DNA from: Fuscovulum sp.
GTDB taxonomy: Bacteria > Pseudomonadota > Alphaproteobacteria > Rhodobacterales > Rhodobacteraceae
DNA: 64,000 nt
Assembly (NCBI GenBank): GCA_035192965.1
Contig: CP136571.1
Location: 3,056,501-3,120,500 of the forward strand
Direction: 5' to 3'
Shown: piece by piece, positions 36,625 to 45,788 of the stretch
Position numbering within the stretch: the first letter of the stretch is position 1
Layout: every line of letters begins with the position of its first letter
Notes under the pieces: model-generated
Databases searched by the model: none
The model's input: only the letters and a program-made list of their open reading frames with translations
What the model was told of the DNA's origin: nothing
Made by a program: the position numbers and the translations under genes

Positions 36625-38598
36625 TCAAAGCAAGGGCGCGTCCGGCATCGTCACGCGGAACCGGTCCAGCGACTCCAGCGATGCGCCGTCGAATTCGCCC
36701 CCCAGCACGAACCACGGACCGAACGCATCCGCCCGCGTGAACGCAGGCAGCGCGTCGATCGAGGGAACGCCCAGCGGCGTGCCGTCGATCACGCGCCCGG
36801 CAGGCGCTTGCCCATAGCCCCGCGTATAGGCCAGCACATGGTTCAGGTTGGTGACGTAATGCTCTTCGAGCAGATAATCGACGCCATAGGAGGCCATCAC
36901 CCGCTGCGCTTCGGCAGGGTTCAGAACGCCCGTCCACCAGCGCGGCCCAAAGGCTTCGGTCACCGCCTGTTCCACCTCTGTCGACTCATACCGATGGAAG
37001 TTCACATGATAGGGCGTCGCCGCTGCGCCGAAAACCTCCTGCACCCCACCGCCCAGAAAGCGGACATCGTAATTGCCCGCAATGCCACCGGGAACGTCCG
37101 GATCCAGCGATCCCGCCACATAGGACCGCGTCGCAACCAGTTGGGTTTCCTCCTGCCCATCCCGAAGCCGGTATCGGTGGGTGATAAGATGCTGCTGAAC
37201 GCTGGTCCCCTGCAACACACCATCCGCCATGATGCGATCCCCGGCATCGGGATTGATGATGATCGCGTCGATCATCCCCCAACGGAACCCTTCCGGCACC
37301 GAGATCATCGAACGATCGAACGAGGCAAAGTTGCCCTCCGTCAGATTGTCGACATTGACCACCATGATCCCCAGCGGCCGCCCCCGATCCTGCCCAAGCA
37401 GGAAGTCGAACGTATCCGCCCCCTCACCCCCCCAAAGGATCGTCGGCCCGCTTCCCGTGGTGCGGTCAATCACCATCACATCATCCCCGCCACCGGCGGC
37501 GACCATGTCATTCGCGCCGATCCCGGTGATCGTATCGCCACCCACCCCAAGAAAAGCCGCAGGCGCGATCAGCACTTCAATCCCGGCCTCATCCATGTTC
37601 AGCGCAAAGCCACGCACAGCCACGGCTTGTTCCGTCACCGATTGCGGGAAAGCCGACATATAGGCCACGTCGCGCCCGGCTCCGCCAAAGATGAAGTCAT
37701 CTTCATCAAACCGAAGGGTGTCATTGCCCGACCCGGCATCAAGCCGATCCGCCGCCTCTCCCCCATCCAGAAGATCGGCCCCGGCACCACCCGTCAGGGT
37801 ATCGCTGCCATCGATTCCCAACAGCGTATCATTGCCCGCCGCACCGTCCAACGTATCGCTGCCAAGACCCCCATCCAGCAGATCGGCATCAACGCCCCCG
37901 TGCAACCAGTCGTCACCCTCCCCGCCATCCAGGATGTCATTGCCCGTTGTCCCGTTCAGACTGTCATTTCCTGCGGCCCCGGAAAGCGAGTCGTCCCCCG
38001 CACCTCCGTTGATCGTGTCATCGCCGAAACCGGTTCGGATGATGTCATTCGACGCCCCGCCGAACAGGCGGAAATCGGGAGAGTACTCAGGATAATCAAG
38101 CGCGTTGTTCCCGGCCCCCGGGAAGCTCAGAAAATAAAGCGTGCTGCCCGTCACCGGATCGAAAACCTCGGCAGGTGAGGCCCCGCCGATATATTCTGCA
38201 ACCTCGATCCCGATGATCGAAAGCAGGGTGGTGATAAAGCTGTTGCTGTTAAAGGCAGGCGCGACGGCATTGTATGGGATGGACAGGTTCATCTGTGCCG
38301 TGAATTGCACCGTTGCGGCAGCCAACACCCGCCAGACATCCGCGTCGCTCCGATCACCGATATCAAGGGCGACCTGCGCATAAAGACCCCAGACGCCATA
38401 GCCGGGTGTATTCGAATAACCTCCGGCCCCGGTGCCGTTCACCGACCTGTTCTGAAAGGCCCAAAAGCTGTTCTCCGTCCATTCGCCCAGAAAACCGTCC
38501 GAGGGTTGGACTTCCAGTTCACGGCCCGCTCGGACAATCTGCAAATGCCCGTACAGCGGCACAGCAGGCAAACGGTTCCCACCAAGATATATGGTCAT
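36625..38598 (-). CDS. RTX (hemolysin-type calcium-binding repeat) protein
   Basis: 657 residues. About 170 residues of unique N-terminal sequence precede an array of GGxGxDxLx nonapeptides (about residues 185-310: GGAGDDSLSG, GGEGDDWLHG, GGAGADLLDG and others), which bind calcium after export. The C-terminal half (320-657) is unique apart from isolated repeats (GGEGADTFDF). There is no N-terminal signal peptide, as expected for type I secretion, but no ABC exporter gene is in the window. The N-terminal domain has HLQIVRAGRELEVQP and NSNSFITTLLSIIG, faintly like papain-type hydrolase motifs. It lies inside a broken gene-pair copy. Confidence 0.88.
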   Translation of the reverse strand: MTIYLGGNRLPAVPLYGHLQIVRAGRELEVQPSDGFLGEWTENSFWAFQNRSVNGTGAGGYSNTPGYGVWGLYAQVALDIGDRSDADVWRVLAAATVQFTAQMNLSIPYNAVAPAFNSNSFITTLLSIIGIEVAEYIGGASPAEVFDPVTGSTLYFLSFPGAGNNALDYPEYSPDFRLFGGASNDIIRTGFGDDTINGGAGDDSLSGAAGNDSLNGTTGNDILDGGEGDDWLHGGVDADLLDGGLGSDTLDGAAGNDTLLGIDGSDTLTGGAGADLLDGGEAADRLDAGSGNDTLRFDEDDFIFGGAGRDVAYMSAFPQSVTEQAVAVRGFALNMDEAGIEVLIAPAAFLGVGGDTITGIGANDMVAAGGGDDVMVIDRTTGSGPTILWGGEGADTFDFLLGQDRGRPLGIMVVNVDNLTEGNFASFDRSMISVPEGFRWGMIDAIIINPDAGDRIMADGVLQGTSVQQHLITHRYRLRDGQEETQLVATRSYVAGSLDPDVPGGIAGNYDVRFLGGGVQEVFGAAATPYHVNFHRYESTEVEQAVTEAFGPRWWTGVLNPAEAQRVMASYGVDYLLEEHYVTNLNHVLAYTRGYGQAPAGRVIDGTPLGVPSIDALPAFTRADAFGPWFVLGGEFDGASLESLDRFRVTMPDAPLL

Positions 38599-38655
38599 TC
38601 GGACAACACCCCTTCACTCGTTAAAATTCGATCACATTTAGACAAAGACATCGTG

Positions 38656-38997
38656 CTACAGCGCGCATTGCGCGGTGCCTTCCACCTGCCCGCAAAGGCT
38701 GGACCTCTGGCGGACGCCAAACTCAGCCTTCGACCCGGCCCGCTCCCTTCTGCGATTTTCGGGCAGCCCGGCCCAACGGATGTTTTCATCCTTGCGTCCC
38801 GACGCCACAAAGGACGTCCGGTCCCGATCCCCGCGAATGGTGACCGAAAACGCCTCGGGCAGATCGCGCGCCAAATCCGGCACCACGCGCCGCAGACAGG
38901 TATGCGCAGAAAGCGTGCCACCGAAACGAACCGAGGGCGAGCCCACCCGCACCCCGTCAAAAACCCCAATATCCAGAAGCCGACGCAGCAGGTTCAT
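38656..38997 (-). pseudogene. N-terminal remnant related to the gene at 39650
   Basis: The reading frame starts MNLLRRLLDIGVFDGVRVGS and aligns over about 30 residues with LLRRLLAISVLVGVPLGSLW of the intact protein encoded at 39650-40369. Upstream DNA is also shared: a 13-mer ACACCCACGCACC and a 10-mer CGCAACCGAG occur at matching distances in both. Beyond the N-terminus the sequence is unrelated and the frame stops at 38656, just before the RTX gene. It is probably a truncated duplicate, though a short expressed protein cannot be excluded. Confidence 0.65.
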
Positions 38998-39235
38998 GTC
39001 GCAGCCGCTGCCACGGGATCAGGGCAACCACCCAAGGGAAAGGATGCCCGCTCTATCCGCCCGGTCAAAACCCACCAACACCCACGCACCAAATACCCTC
39101 AGCCGACACGCAACCGAGCGTTGTCTTGCGGCAAGAAAACCCAAGATTGACTTACCTGTCAATCGTCTCCAATACAGACCAAAGTTATATTTCCGCACAC
39201 TTGATAACCAAAATGAATGCAATCATGCTCTATTA

Positions 39236-39628
39236 ATGGGCGCTTTGAAAACACACCTGTGCACCCCCTTGCTCCTCTGCGCGCTTGCCGCACCCGCGGC
39301 CGCGCAGACCGACAGGGACATCCCCGACAACCCCCTCCACTTCTTCGCCACCTGTGCAGGCCGCATGTCGGCGCTGATGGAGCATCAATGGTTGGTCGAT
39401 GGCCCAGCATCTGACATCACCAAGGCGCGGCGGTCTGCGGTGCTGGATGTGGTGGCCTCCCTCACCCCGCCGGGGCAAGAGGCGCAGGTCATGGCCTGGC
39501 GGGTCGAGGCCAAGGCCGCCCACGCCGCCCTGCTGGGCCAATCCCGCCACGGCCCCGCACCAGACCAGACTCGCGCCGCAAAGCGGGCGGAAACGCTCCT
39601 GCGGTCATGTGAGGCCTATCTGTCCTGA
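39236..39628 (+). CDS. Secreted small protein, intact member of the duplicated pair (gene B)
   Basis: 130 residues. A signal peptide (about 1-24, LCTPLLLCALAAPAAAQ) is followed by a mature region DIPDNPLHFFATCAGRMSAL onward. Two Cys in the mature part, one in ATCAGR and one in LRSCEAYLS, could form a disulfide. The product is predicted periplasmic or secreted and mostly helical (VMAWRVEAKAAHAALLGQSR). No known family is recognised. A truncated paralogue lies at 36289. The gene is convergent with gene A, 21 bp away. Confidence 0.7.
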   Translation: MGALKTHLCTPLLLCALAAPAAAQTDRDIPDNPLHFFATCAGRMSALMEHQWLVDGPASDITKARRSAVLDVVASLTPPGQEAQVMAWRVEAKAAHAALLGQSRHGPAPDQTRAAKRAETLLRSCEAYLS

Positions 39629-39649
39629 CCGGGTGGAGCGCTGACCTCT

Positions 39650-40369
39650 CTACTTGTGGTAGACTGTGTTAAACCCCACATCGAAAGCAAATGAGTGCGA
39701 ACCGATAATGGGTGCATCTAGGCTGCTGCAGTCTCGCGGGTCACTGCAAAAACTCATCGTGACAACAAAGCTCAGTCGGATCGATCTCTCGCGCTCGCTC
39801 ATTGCATTCCAGAGCGCGTGCGGCCCTCCATTAGTCGCAGGGTTCCACAAAAAGAAAACCGCGCTGTCATCTGGTGCGATGGGTTCTGTGCCAGATTGGC
39901 GCGCAAGCCCCTGTGCCCCCAGCCAAGCCACCGCTTTCTCCACCTCTAAGAACCTGCGCATCACGCGCACAAGGCAGACCTCAACCGCCCCAACGGTCAA
40001 TAATTTGTCCCAAGCCAGCTTGTGATGGGTCGGCGGTGCGCCTTCAGGAAGACTTCCGTGCAAGCAGGACTGCGCCGAAGGGAAATCGAACGGCGCTGTC
40101 CCGTAATTCGAGCGAGCGTTTTTCGCCTCTCGGTTCGACAAGGGGTAGAGGTCGCGATACCGCTTTCCATTGGACATGAGGAAGGGATGCTCCTCGCTCA
40201 GATCATCTGTCACTGTCGAGGATACAAATGGCGTCTCCTCTGCCCCCGGCTCTCGCGTCGGGCGAACCGACTGAGGCAGGTTGTCGCCAAACAGCACCCA
40301 AAGCGAACCGAGCGGCACCCCGACAAGGACCGAGATCGCAAGCAAACGCCGCAGCAGGGCCGTCACCAT
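39650..40369 (-). CDS. Membrane-anchored or secreted protein, intact member of the duplicated pair (gene A)
   Basis: 239 residues. The N-terminal basic plus hydrophobic segment LLRRLLAISVLVGVPLGSLW (about 5-27) is a signal anchor; the rest is presumably periplasmic. Three or four Cys are present (SAQSCLHG, VEVCLVRVM, FCSDPRDCSS). I recognise no family. An N-terminal remnant of a paralogue lies at 38656-38997 with a shared upstream region, and the convergent partner B is duplicated too, so A and B look like one inherited unit. Confidence 0.7.
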   Translation of the reverse strand: MVTALLRRLLAISVLVGVPLGSLWVLFGDNLPQSVRPTREPGAEETPFVSSTVTDDLSEEHPFLMSNGKRYRDLYPLSNREAKNARSNYGTAPFDFPSAQSCLHGSLPEGAPPTHHKLAWDKLLTVGAVEVCLVRVMRRFLEVEKAVAWLGAQGLARQSGTEPIAPDDSAVFFLWNPATNGGPHALWNAMSERERSIRLSFVVTMSFCSDPRDCSSLDAPIIGSHSFAFDVGFNTVYHK

Positions 40370-40732
40370 CAGATCGCCCTGACGCGTTCACGGCATCCGC
40401 CCCAAGCAAAAGCGGCCAGCCGGATCACCCCAGCCAAGAAGTCCCCACACCCACGCACCCCTTACTCCCCAGTAAACCCGCAACCGAGACTGCAACCCAA
40501 AGTTGCATCCGCTTAAAAAACCCAACACCACCGCCCTTGTCAATCCGACCGCAAGTGGTCCGAAGCCCGCCTCGCGAAAGCGCGCAGAATCCCCCAACCC
40601 CTTCCTCAAACGTTAACCTTAACGCCCCAACACCGTGCGCTGCGTGCATACGCCCGTCTGCACCGGCGTCTGCACCACGCGCTGCACGCCCGTTTCCGGC
40701 CAACCCTTTGTGTTAACAACGCAAAACCGGCG
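40370..40732. other. Non-coding upstream region of gene A with short repeats
   Basis: No supported gene. 40447-40488 carries the two words shared with the region upstream of the truncated copy (ACACCCACGCACC and CGCAACCGAG). 40611-40624 holds CGTTAACCTTAACG. 40637-40689 holds two direct copies of CGTCTGCACC (40655 and 40667) flanked by GCGCTGCGTGC and GCGCTGCACGC. Confidence 0.6.
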
Positions 40733-40767
40733 CAGAAAAAGAAAAGGGGCGGCCAAACGGCCACCCC
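40733..40767 (-). terminator. Intrinsic terminator of the FMN reductase gene
   Basis: On the minus strand GGGGTGGCC pairs with GGCCGCCCC around GTTT (40767-40746), followed by TTTTCTTTTT. It lies about 29 bp past the stop codon at 40796. Confidence 0.85.
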
Positions 40768-40795
40768 TTTCCCCGACAGGGAGATGTGGGAAAGA

Positions 40796-41380
40796 TCAGC
40801 CGCGCGCGGCTTTGGTCGCGTTCGCCCACCAAACCAGATCATCCAGCGAGGCCGTTGCGGCGGGCAGCAGGTTGGCCTCCACATCGGCCATATTGCCCGA
40901 ACCGCCCATGCCCGGATGGACCTTGAAGAAATCGCCCATGCCCAGATGCACGGCGTTGCGCGTCGGAACCATCTGAAGTTCCACGCCGATCAGGCGCAGA
41001 TGCTCCATCGCGCGGGTGCCGCCGACCGAACCATAAGCCATTGCCGTAAAGGGCTTTTTCGCCCATTCGACATAGGCCTGATCCAGCGCGTTCTTCAGCG
41101 CGCCGGTGATGGAGCGGTTATATTCGGCCACCACAAAGATATAGCCGTCGAACTCGGCCAGCTTCTTCTGCCACTTCACCGCGGCGGGCGATTGCGACGG
41201 CGCCCAAGCGTTCGAGGCGACCTCGTCAAACAGCGGCAGGTCAAAGTCGCGCAGGTCGACCAGTTCGACATCCATATCGGTACGGGCCTTCGCCTGCGCC
41301 AGCATCCACTGGGCGGGAATGTCAGCAAAGCGCGACGCGCGGGTAGAGCCGATGATAAGGGCGATTTTCGGATTGCTCAT
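40796..41380 (-). CDS. NADPH-dependent FMN reductase family protein
   Basis: 194-residue flavodoxin-fold protein. The phosphate-binding loop IIGSTRASRFADIP (residues 9-22) and AEYNRSITGALKNALDQAYV are typical of the NADPH-dependent FMN/quinone reductase (chromate/azo-reductase-like) family. The start at ATG 41380 (MSNPKIALIIGSTRAS) puts the loop at the correct place; the longer in-frame extension is intergenic. It likely reduces quinones or flavins. Confidence 0.92.
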   Translation of the reverse strand: MSNPKIALIIGSTRASRFADIPAQWMLAQAKARTDMDVELVDLRDFDLPLFDEVASNAWAPSQSPAAVKWQKKLAEFDGYIFVVAEYNRSITGALKNALDQAYVEWAKKPFTAMAYGSVGGTRAMEHLRLIGVELQMVPTRNAVHLGMGDFFKVHPGMGGSGNMADVEANLLPAATASLDDLVWWANATKAARG

Positions 41381-41594
41381 GGGATTTTCCAGTCCATTCA
41401 GGAGGTTGAGTTCTGTGCTGAATAAGTGGTTATCGCTCGGAATCTTGCAATTCGGCGCGGCTGCAACCCCCATGTGCGCCCATGCACGAAGTTTGCCGTA
41501 TGGCCCCATATTTCCCGCGCCCGCCCTTGCCCCCGGCACCCCGGGGTGACACTCTGGCGCAAAGCCTTTTGGCCGCTGTTTCAGGCATGACCCG

Positions 41595-43463
41595 ATGACC
41601 AAACCCAACGACAACCCCGCCGATCCCTTCAAGAAAGCGCTGGCCGAGGCCACACGCACGATGGCGGACGATCCCGAAATGACCGTGTCCTATTCGGTCG
41701 ATCCGCCCGGGATGAACCGCGAAGGCGTGCGCCTGCCGCAGGTCTCCCGCCGCATGACCCGGGATGAGGTGATGCTGGCGCGCGGAACCGCCGATGCCTT
41801 CGCCCTGCGCCGCAAGTTCCACGATGACACGGTCGCCGCCCGCTATGCCCCCCAAGGCAACCTCGCCCGCGAGATTTATGAGGCGATGGAAACCGCAAGA
41901 TGCGAGGCCGTGGGTGCCCGCGCCATGCCGGGCACCGCCGTCAACATCGACGCCAAGATCTCGCATGAGGCTGATCGCAAAGGATATTCCCAGATCACCA
42001 GCATGCAGGATGCCCCCTTGGCCGTGGCGGCGGGCTATCTTGTGCGCCATCTGGCGACGGGCCGCGACATGCCCAAAGGTGCCGGCAACGTCATGGAACT
42101 CTGGCGTGGCTTCATCGAAGAACAGGCCGGCGGCACCTTGGAAAACGTGGATCACGTGCTGGACGATCAGGCCGCCTTCGCCCGTCTTGCCCGCAAGGTG
42201 ATTTCCGACCTCGGCTATGGCGATCAGCTGGGCGACGACCCGGATCAAAGCGATCCCGACGATCAGCAGGGCGAAGCCGAAGAAGATCAGGACAGCCCCG
42301 ACAGCGCGGGCGAGGATGAACAGGACAGCGACGAATCCGAGGCCGCCCCCGAACGCAGCCAAGAGGAGCAGCAGGATCAGTCGCAGGCGCAGGTCACGAT
42401 GGAAGACAGCGCCGATATGGAACAGGGCGATGAGGCAGAATTGCCCGAAGGCGAGGCCCCGCTAGAGCCGCCGCCCCCTGCCCCCTATTCCGATGCCGAT
42501 CCGAACTACACCGTCTATACAACGGATTTCGATGAAGAAATCCGTGCCGAGGATCTGGCCGAGGCGGCCGAGTTGGAACGCCTGCGCGCCTATCTCGATC
42601 AGCAGTTGGAGCCCCTGAAAGGCGCGGTCAGCCGTCTGGCCAATAAGCTGCAACGCCGCCTTCAGGCGCAGCAGAACCGCTCATGGCTGTTCGATCTGGA
42701 GGAAGGCACACTGGATGCAGGCCGCTTGGCGCGGGTGGTGGCGAACCCCACCACGCCCCTGTCGTTCAAACAGGAAAAGGACACCGAATTCCGCGATACC
42801 TGCGTGACGCTGCTTCTGGATAATTCCGGATCCATGCGCGGGCGTCCGATCTCCATCGCCGCGATCTGCGCCGATGTGCTGGCGCGCACGCTGGAACGGT
42901 GCAGCGTCAAGGTGGAAATCCTCGGCTTCACCACCCGCGCCTGGAAAGGCGGGCAGTCGCGCGAACGCTGGCTGGCGCAGGGTCGCCCGCAGGGGCCGGG
43001 CCGCCTGAACGATCTGCGCCATATCATCTACAAATCCGCCGATGCGCCTTGGCGGCGCGCGCGGCCCAATCTGGGTCTGATGATGAAAGAAGGCCTTTTG
43101 AAGGAAAACATCGATGGCGAGGCGCTGGAATGGGCGCATCGCCGCATGATGTCCCGGCCCGAGGCGCGCAAGATCCTGATGGTCATTTCCGACGGTGCAC
43201 CGGTGGACGACTCGACCCTGTCGGTCAACCCCGCGAATTTCCTGGAAAAACACCTGCGCGACGTGATCTCCATGGTGGAACGGCGGCGTCAGGTGGAACT
43301 GATCGCCATCGGCATCGGCCATGACGTGACGCGCTATTATCAGCGCGCCGTCACGATCACCGATGTGGAACAGCTTGCCGGAGCCATGACCGAACAGCTT
43401 GCCGGGCTGTTCGAAGTCGATCCGAAAAAGCGGGCCAAGGCGGGCCTGCGGCGGGCGGGGTAA
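41595..43463 (+). CDS. cobT: Aerobic cobaltochelatase subunit CobT
   Basis: 622 residues. Partner of CobS and CobN in cobalt insertion. The N-terminal CobT domain (1-205) is followed by a very acidic linker (about 215-290, Asp/Glu/Gln-rich) and a C-terminal von Willebrand A domain with MIDAS motif DNSGS (409-413) in [20 protein letters not shown]. The MIDAS site docks on the AAA+ ring of CobS. cobS lies 7.3 kb upstream on the same strand, so the pair is not in a tight operon here. Confidence 0.96.
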   Translation: MTKPNDNPADPFKKALAEATRTMADDPEMTVSYSVDPPGMNREGVRLPQVSRRMTRDEVMLARGTADAFALRRKFHDDTVAARYAPQGNLAREIYEAMETARCEAVGARAMPGTAVNIDAKISHEADRKGYSQITSMQDAPLAVAAGYLVRHLATGRDMPKGAGNVMELWRGFIEEQAGGTLENVDHVLDDQAAFARLARKVISDLGYGDQLGDDPDQSDPDDQQGEAEEDQDSPDSAGEDEQDSDESEAAPERSQEEQQDQSQAQVTMEDSADMEQGDEAELPEGEAPLEPPPPAPYSDADPNYTVYTTDFDEEIRAEDLAEAAELERLRAYLDQQLEPLKGAVSRLANKLQRRLQAQQNRSWLFDLEEGTLDAGRLARVVANPTTPLSFKQEKDTEFRDTCVTLLLDNSGSMRGRPISIAAICADVLARTLERCSVKVEILGFTTRAWKGGQSRERWLAQGRPQGPGRLNDLRHIIYKSADAPWRRARPNLGLMMKEGLLKENIDGEALEWAHRRMMSRPEARKILMVISDGAPVDDSTLSVNPANFLEKHLRDVISMVERRRQVELIAIGIGHDVTRYYQRAVTITDVEQLAGAMTEQLAGLFEVDPKKRAKAGLRRAG

Positions 43464-43464
43464 A

Positions 43465-43500
43465 GGGGGCTTTCAGCCCCCTCTGGGCCTTCGGCCCATT
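43465..43500 (+). terminator. Two hairpins after cobT
   Basis: GGGGC-TTTCA-GCCCC and GGGCC-TTC-GGCCC follow the cobT stop. They lead into CCCCCGAGGATATTTGAA, which resembles the CCCCCTGGGTATTTGAA word in the 31-kb element. They are terminator-like without a strong T-run. Confidence 0.5.
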
Positions 43501-43533
43501 CCCCCCGAGGATATTTGAAGAACGGGTGAAAGC

Positions 43534-45330
43534 ATGTTCCAGAGCTTTGAGACGACCTCCGACCCGGCCGCCGGACCGGGGCGTCTGGCGCGCCTGCGCG
43601 ATCATCTGCGCGCCGAAGGCTTGGCCGGGTTCCTGATCCCCCGCGCCGATGTACATCAGGGCGAATATGTCGCGGCACGCGATGAACGCTTGCAATGGCT
43701 CACGGGTTTCACCGGCTCTGCGGGCTTTGCCATCGTGCTGCCGGATGTGGCAGGCGTGTTCATCGACGGTCGGTATCGCGTGCAAGTGAAAGGCCAGGTC
43801 GATCTTGCTGCCTATACCCCCGTTCCTTGGCCCGAGGTGAAGCCGGGGCAATGGATCCGCGATCATCTGGAGACAGGCGTGGTGGGGTTCGACCCGTGGC
43901 TGCACAGCGCCGATGAAATCGCCCGGATCGAGGCCGCGCTGGAAGGATCGGGTGTGACCCTGCGCGCCGTCGCCAATGCCGTCGATGCGATCTGGCCCGA
44001 TCAGCCCGCCCCGCCTGCGGGCGCGGCCTTCCCCCATCCTGTCACATTGGCGGGGGAAACGTCGGTCGAGAAACGCACCCGGCTGGCGGCAAACCTGCGC
44101 AAGGACGGGCAGTCGGCGGCGGTGATCACCCTGCCCGACTCGCTGTGCTGGCTGCTCAACCTGCGCGGCGCAGATGTCCCGCGCAATCCGATCCTGCACG
44201 GCTTTGCCATCCTGCATGATGACGGGTCGGTCGATGCCTTCCTCGCCTCCGCCAAACTCAATGACGCGGCGCGCAATGCGCTGGATGTGAGCGTCCGCCT
44301 GCACGCGCCCGCCGATTTTGCCCCCGCGATCAAGGCGTTGACCGGCACCATTCGGGTGGATCGCGGCACCGCGCCGCTGGCCGTGTCGCAGCTGGTTGCA
44401 GAGGGAGGCGCAACCGTCGCCTGGGGCGACGATCCCTGCCGCCTGCCCAAGGCCTGCAAGAACGCCGCCGAAGTGGCCGGAATGCGCGAGGCGCATCTGC
44501 GTGACGGCGCGGCGGTGGTGGAATTTCTCTGCTGGCTGGACCATGAGGCCCCAAAGGGCGGGCTGACCGAAATCGACGTCGTCACCGCGCTTGAAGGCCA
44601 TCGCAGGGCGACGAACGTGCTGCATGATATCAGCTTTGATACGATCTGCGGCGCAGGCCGGAACGGCGCGATCATGCATTACCGCGTGACAACCGAGACA
44701 AACCGCCCCGTGCGGCAGAACGAACTCCTGCTGGTCGACAGCGGCGCGCAATATGCCGATGGCACCACCGATATCACCCGTACCATCGCCGTGGGCGATC
44801 CGGGGTCCGAGGCGCGCGATTGCTATACCCGTGTGCTCCAAGGCCTGATCGCCATTTCCCGCGCCCGCTGGCCGCGCGGCATCGCCGGGCGCGATCTCGA
44901 CGCGCTGGCGCGCTTCCCGCTTTGGGTTGCGGGCATGGATTTTGACCACGGCACCGGCCATGGCGTGGGGGCCTTCCTGTCGGTGCATGAAGGGCCGCAG
45001 CGCATTTCCCGCATTTCCGAGGTGCCGCTTGAACCCGGCATGATCCTGTCGAACGAGCCGGGCTATTACCGCGAAGGCGCCTTCGGGATTCGGCTGGAAA
45101 ATCTGATCGTGGTCCAACCCGCGGCCACACTGGGCGACGGGCGTGACCAACTCAGCTTTGAAACGCTCACCTTCGCCCCGTTCGACCGCCGCCTGATCCG
45201 CACTGACCGCCTGTCGCCGGATGAACGCGACTGGCTGAACGCCTATCATGCCGAGGTGCTGGCGCGGCTCTCCCCCCGCCTGTCCGCGACAGCGCGAGAC
45301 TGGCTGCAAACCGCCTGCGCCCAAGTTTAA
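43534..45330 (+). CDS. Xaa-Pro aminopeptidase (M24B)
   Basis: 598 residues, the long three-domain aminopeptidase P type. The N-terminal creatinase-like domains contain GFLIPRADVHQGEYVAARDE and WLTGFTGSAGFAIVL. The C-terminal pita-bread catalytic domain shows metal ligands in LLVDSGAQYADGTTDITRT (two Asp), DFDHGTGHGVGAFLSVHEG (His), EPGYY (Glu) and GIRLENLIVV (Glu). It removes N-terminal residues before proline and is cytosolic. The start at 43534 has GGTGAAAG just upstream. Confidence 0.94.
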   Translation: MFQSFETTSDPAAGPGRLARLRDHLRAEGLAGFLIPRADVHQGEYVAARDERLQWLTGFTGSAGFAIVLPDVAGVFIDGRYRVQVKGQVDLAAYTPVPWPEVKPGQWIRDHLETGVVGFDPWLHSADEIARIEAALEGSGVTLRAVANAVDAIWPDQPAPPAGAAFPHPVTLAGETSVEKRTRLAANLRKDGQSAAVITLPDSLCWLLNLRGADVPRNPILHGFAILHDDGSVDAFLASAKLNDAARNALDVSVRLHAPADFAPAIKALTGTIRVDRGTAPLAVSQLVAEGGATVAWGDDPCRLPKACKNAAEVAGMREAHLRDGAAVVEFLCWLDHEAPKGGLTEIDVVTALEGHRRATNVLHDISFDTICGAGRNGAIMHYRVTTETNRPVRQNELLLVDSGAQYADGTTDITRTIAVGDPGSEARDCYTRVLQGLIAISRARWPRGIAGRDLDALARFPLWVAGMDFDHGTGHGVGAFLSVHEGPQRISRISEVPLEPGMILSNEPGYYREGAFGIRLENLIVVQPAATLGDGRDQLSFETLTFAPFDRRLIRTDRLSPDERDWLNAYHAEVLARLSPRLSATARDWLQTACAQV

Positions 45331-45446
45331 GGCAGAATCCTGCGCAACTCTGGCGGTTTCGGGCAGAAGGACGCCGACTCCAGAACGACTCGTTGCCGCA
45401 ACCTCTGGGTAGGATCATCCTTTCAACCTTGATGGGGGAGGATGTC

Positions 45447-45788
45447 ATGACAACGACCTTGGAAATCAGGCCCGTCCCGGGCCGCTATATCATCAGGGCC
45501 AGCGGGGCCATCATCGGCGAAACGGATCGCGCGCTTGAACTGATCGAGGGATCGCGCGCCCCGGTGATCTATGTCCCGCGCGAAGATGTTGCGATGGCGC
45601 TGCTTGATGCCAGCGACCGACACACCACCTGCCCGCACAAGGGCGAGGCCCGTTATTACAGCGTTACCACGCCCGAAGCGCGGCTCGACAACGCGGTCTG
45701 GTCTTACGAAAACCCCATTGCGGGGGCCGAGGCCATCGCGGGGCATCTGGCCTTTTACGAAGACAAAGTCCGGGTCGAACCGCGCTAG
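45447..45788 (+). CDS. DUF427 domain protein
   Basis: 113 residues. The DUF427 pattern is clear: GRYIIRASGAIIGETDRALE, VIYVPREDVAMALL, TTCPHKGEARYYSV, WSYENPI and LAFYEDKVRVE. The start at ATG 45447 follows GGGGGAGGA. The function is unknown; the fold carries conserved Cys/His (CPHKG). It is convergent with sufE, and the stop codons overlap by four bases. Confidence 0.92.
   Translation: MTTTLEIRPVPGRYIIRASGAIIGETDRALELIEGSRAPVIYVPREDVAMALLDASDRHTTCPHKGEARYYSVTTPEARLDNAVWSYENPIAGAEAIAGHLAFYEDKVRVEPR

Noticed and set aside
40606..40884. Minus-strand 92-codon frame across the FMN reductase terminator
   Set aside because: It overlaps a clear terminator and the 3' end of the reductase gene in another frame, and shows no protein-like pattern.
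41381..41659. Extended start for the FMN reductase gene
   Set aside because: The flavodoxin loop must be close to the N-terminus; the extension crosses the intergenic gap and enters cobT.
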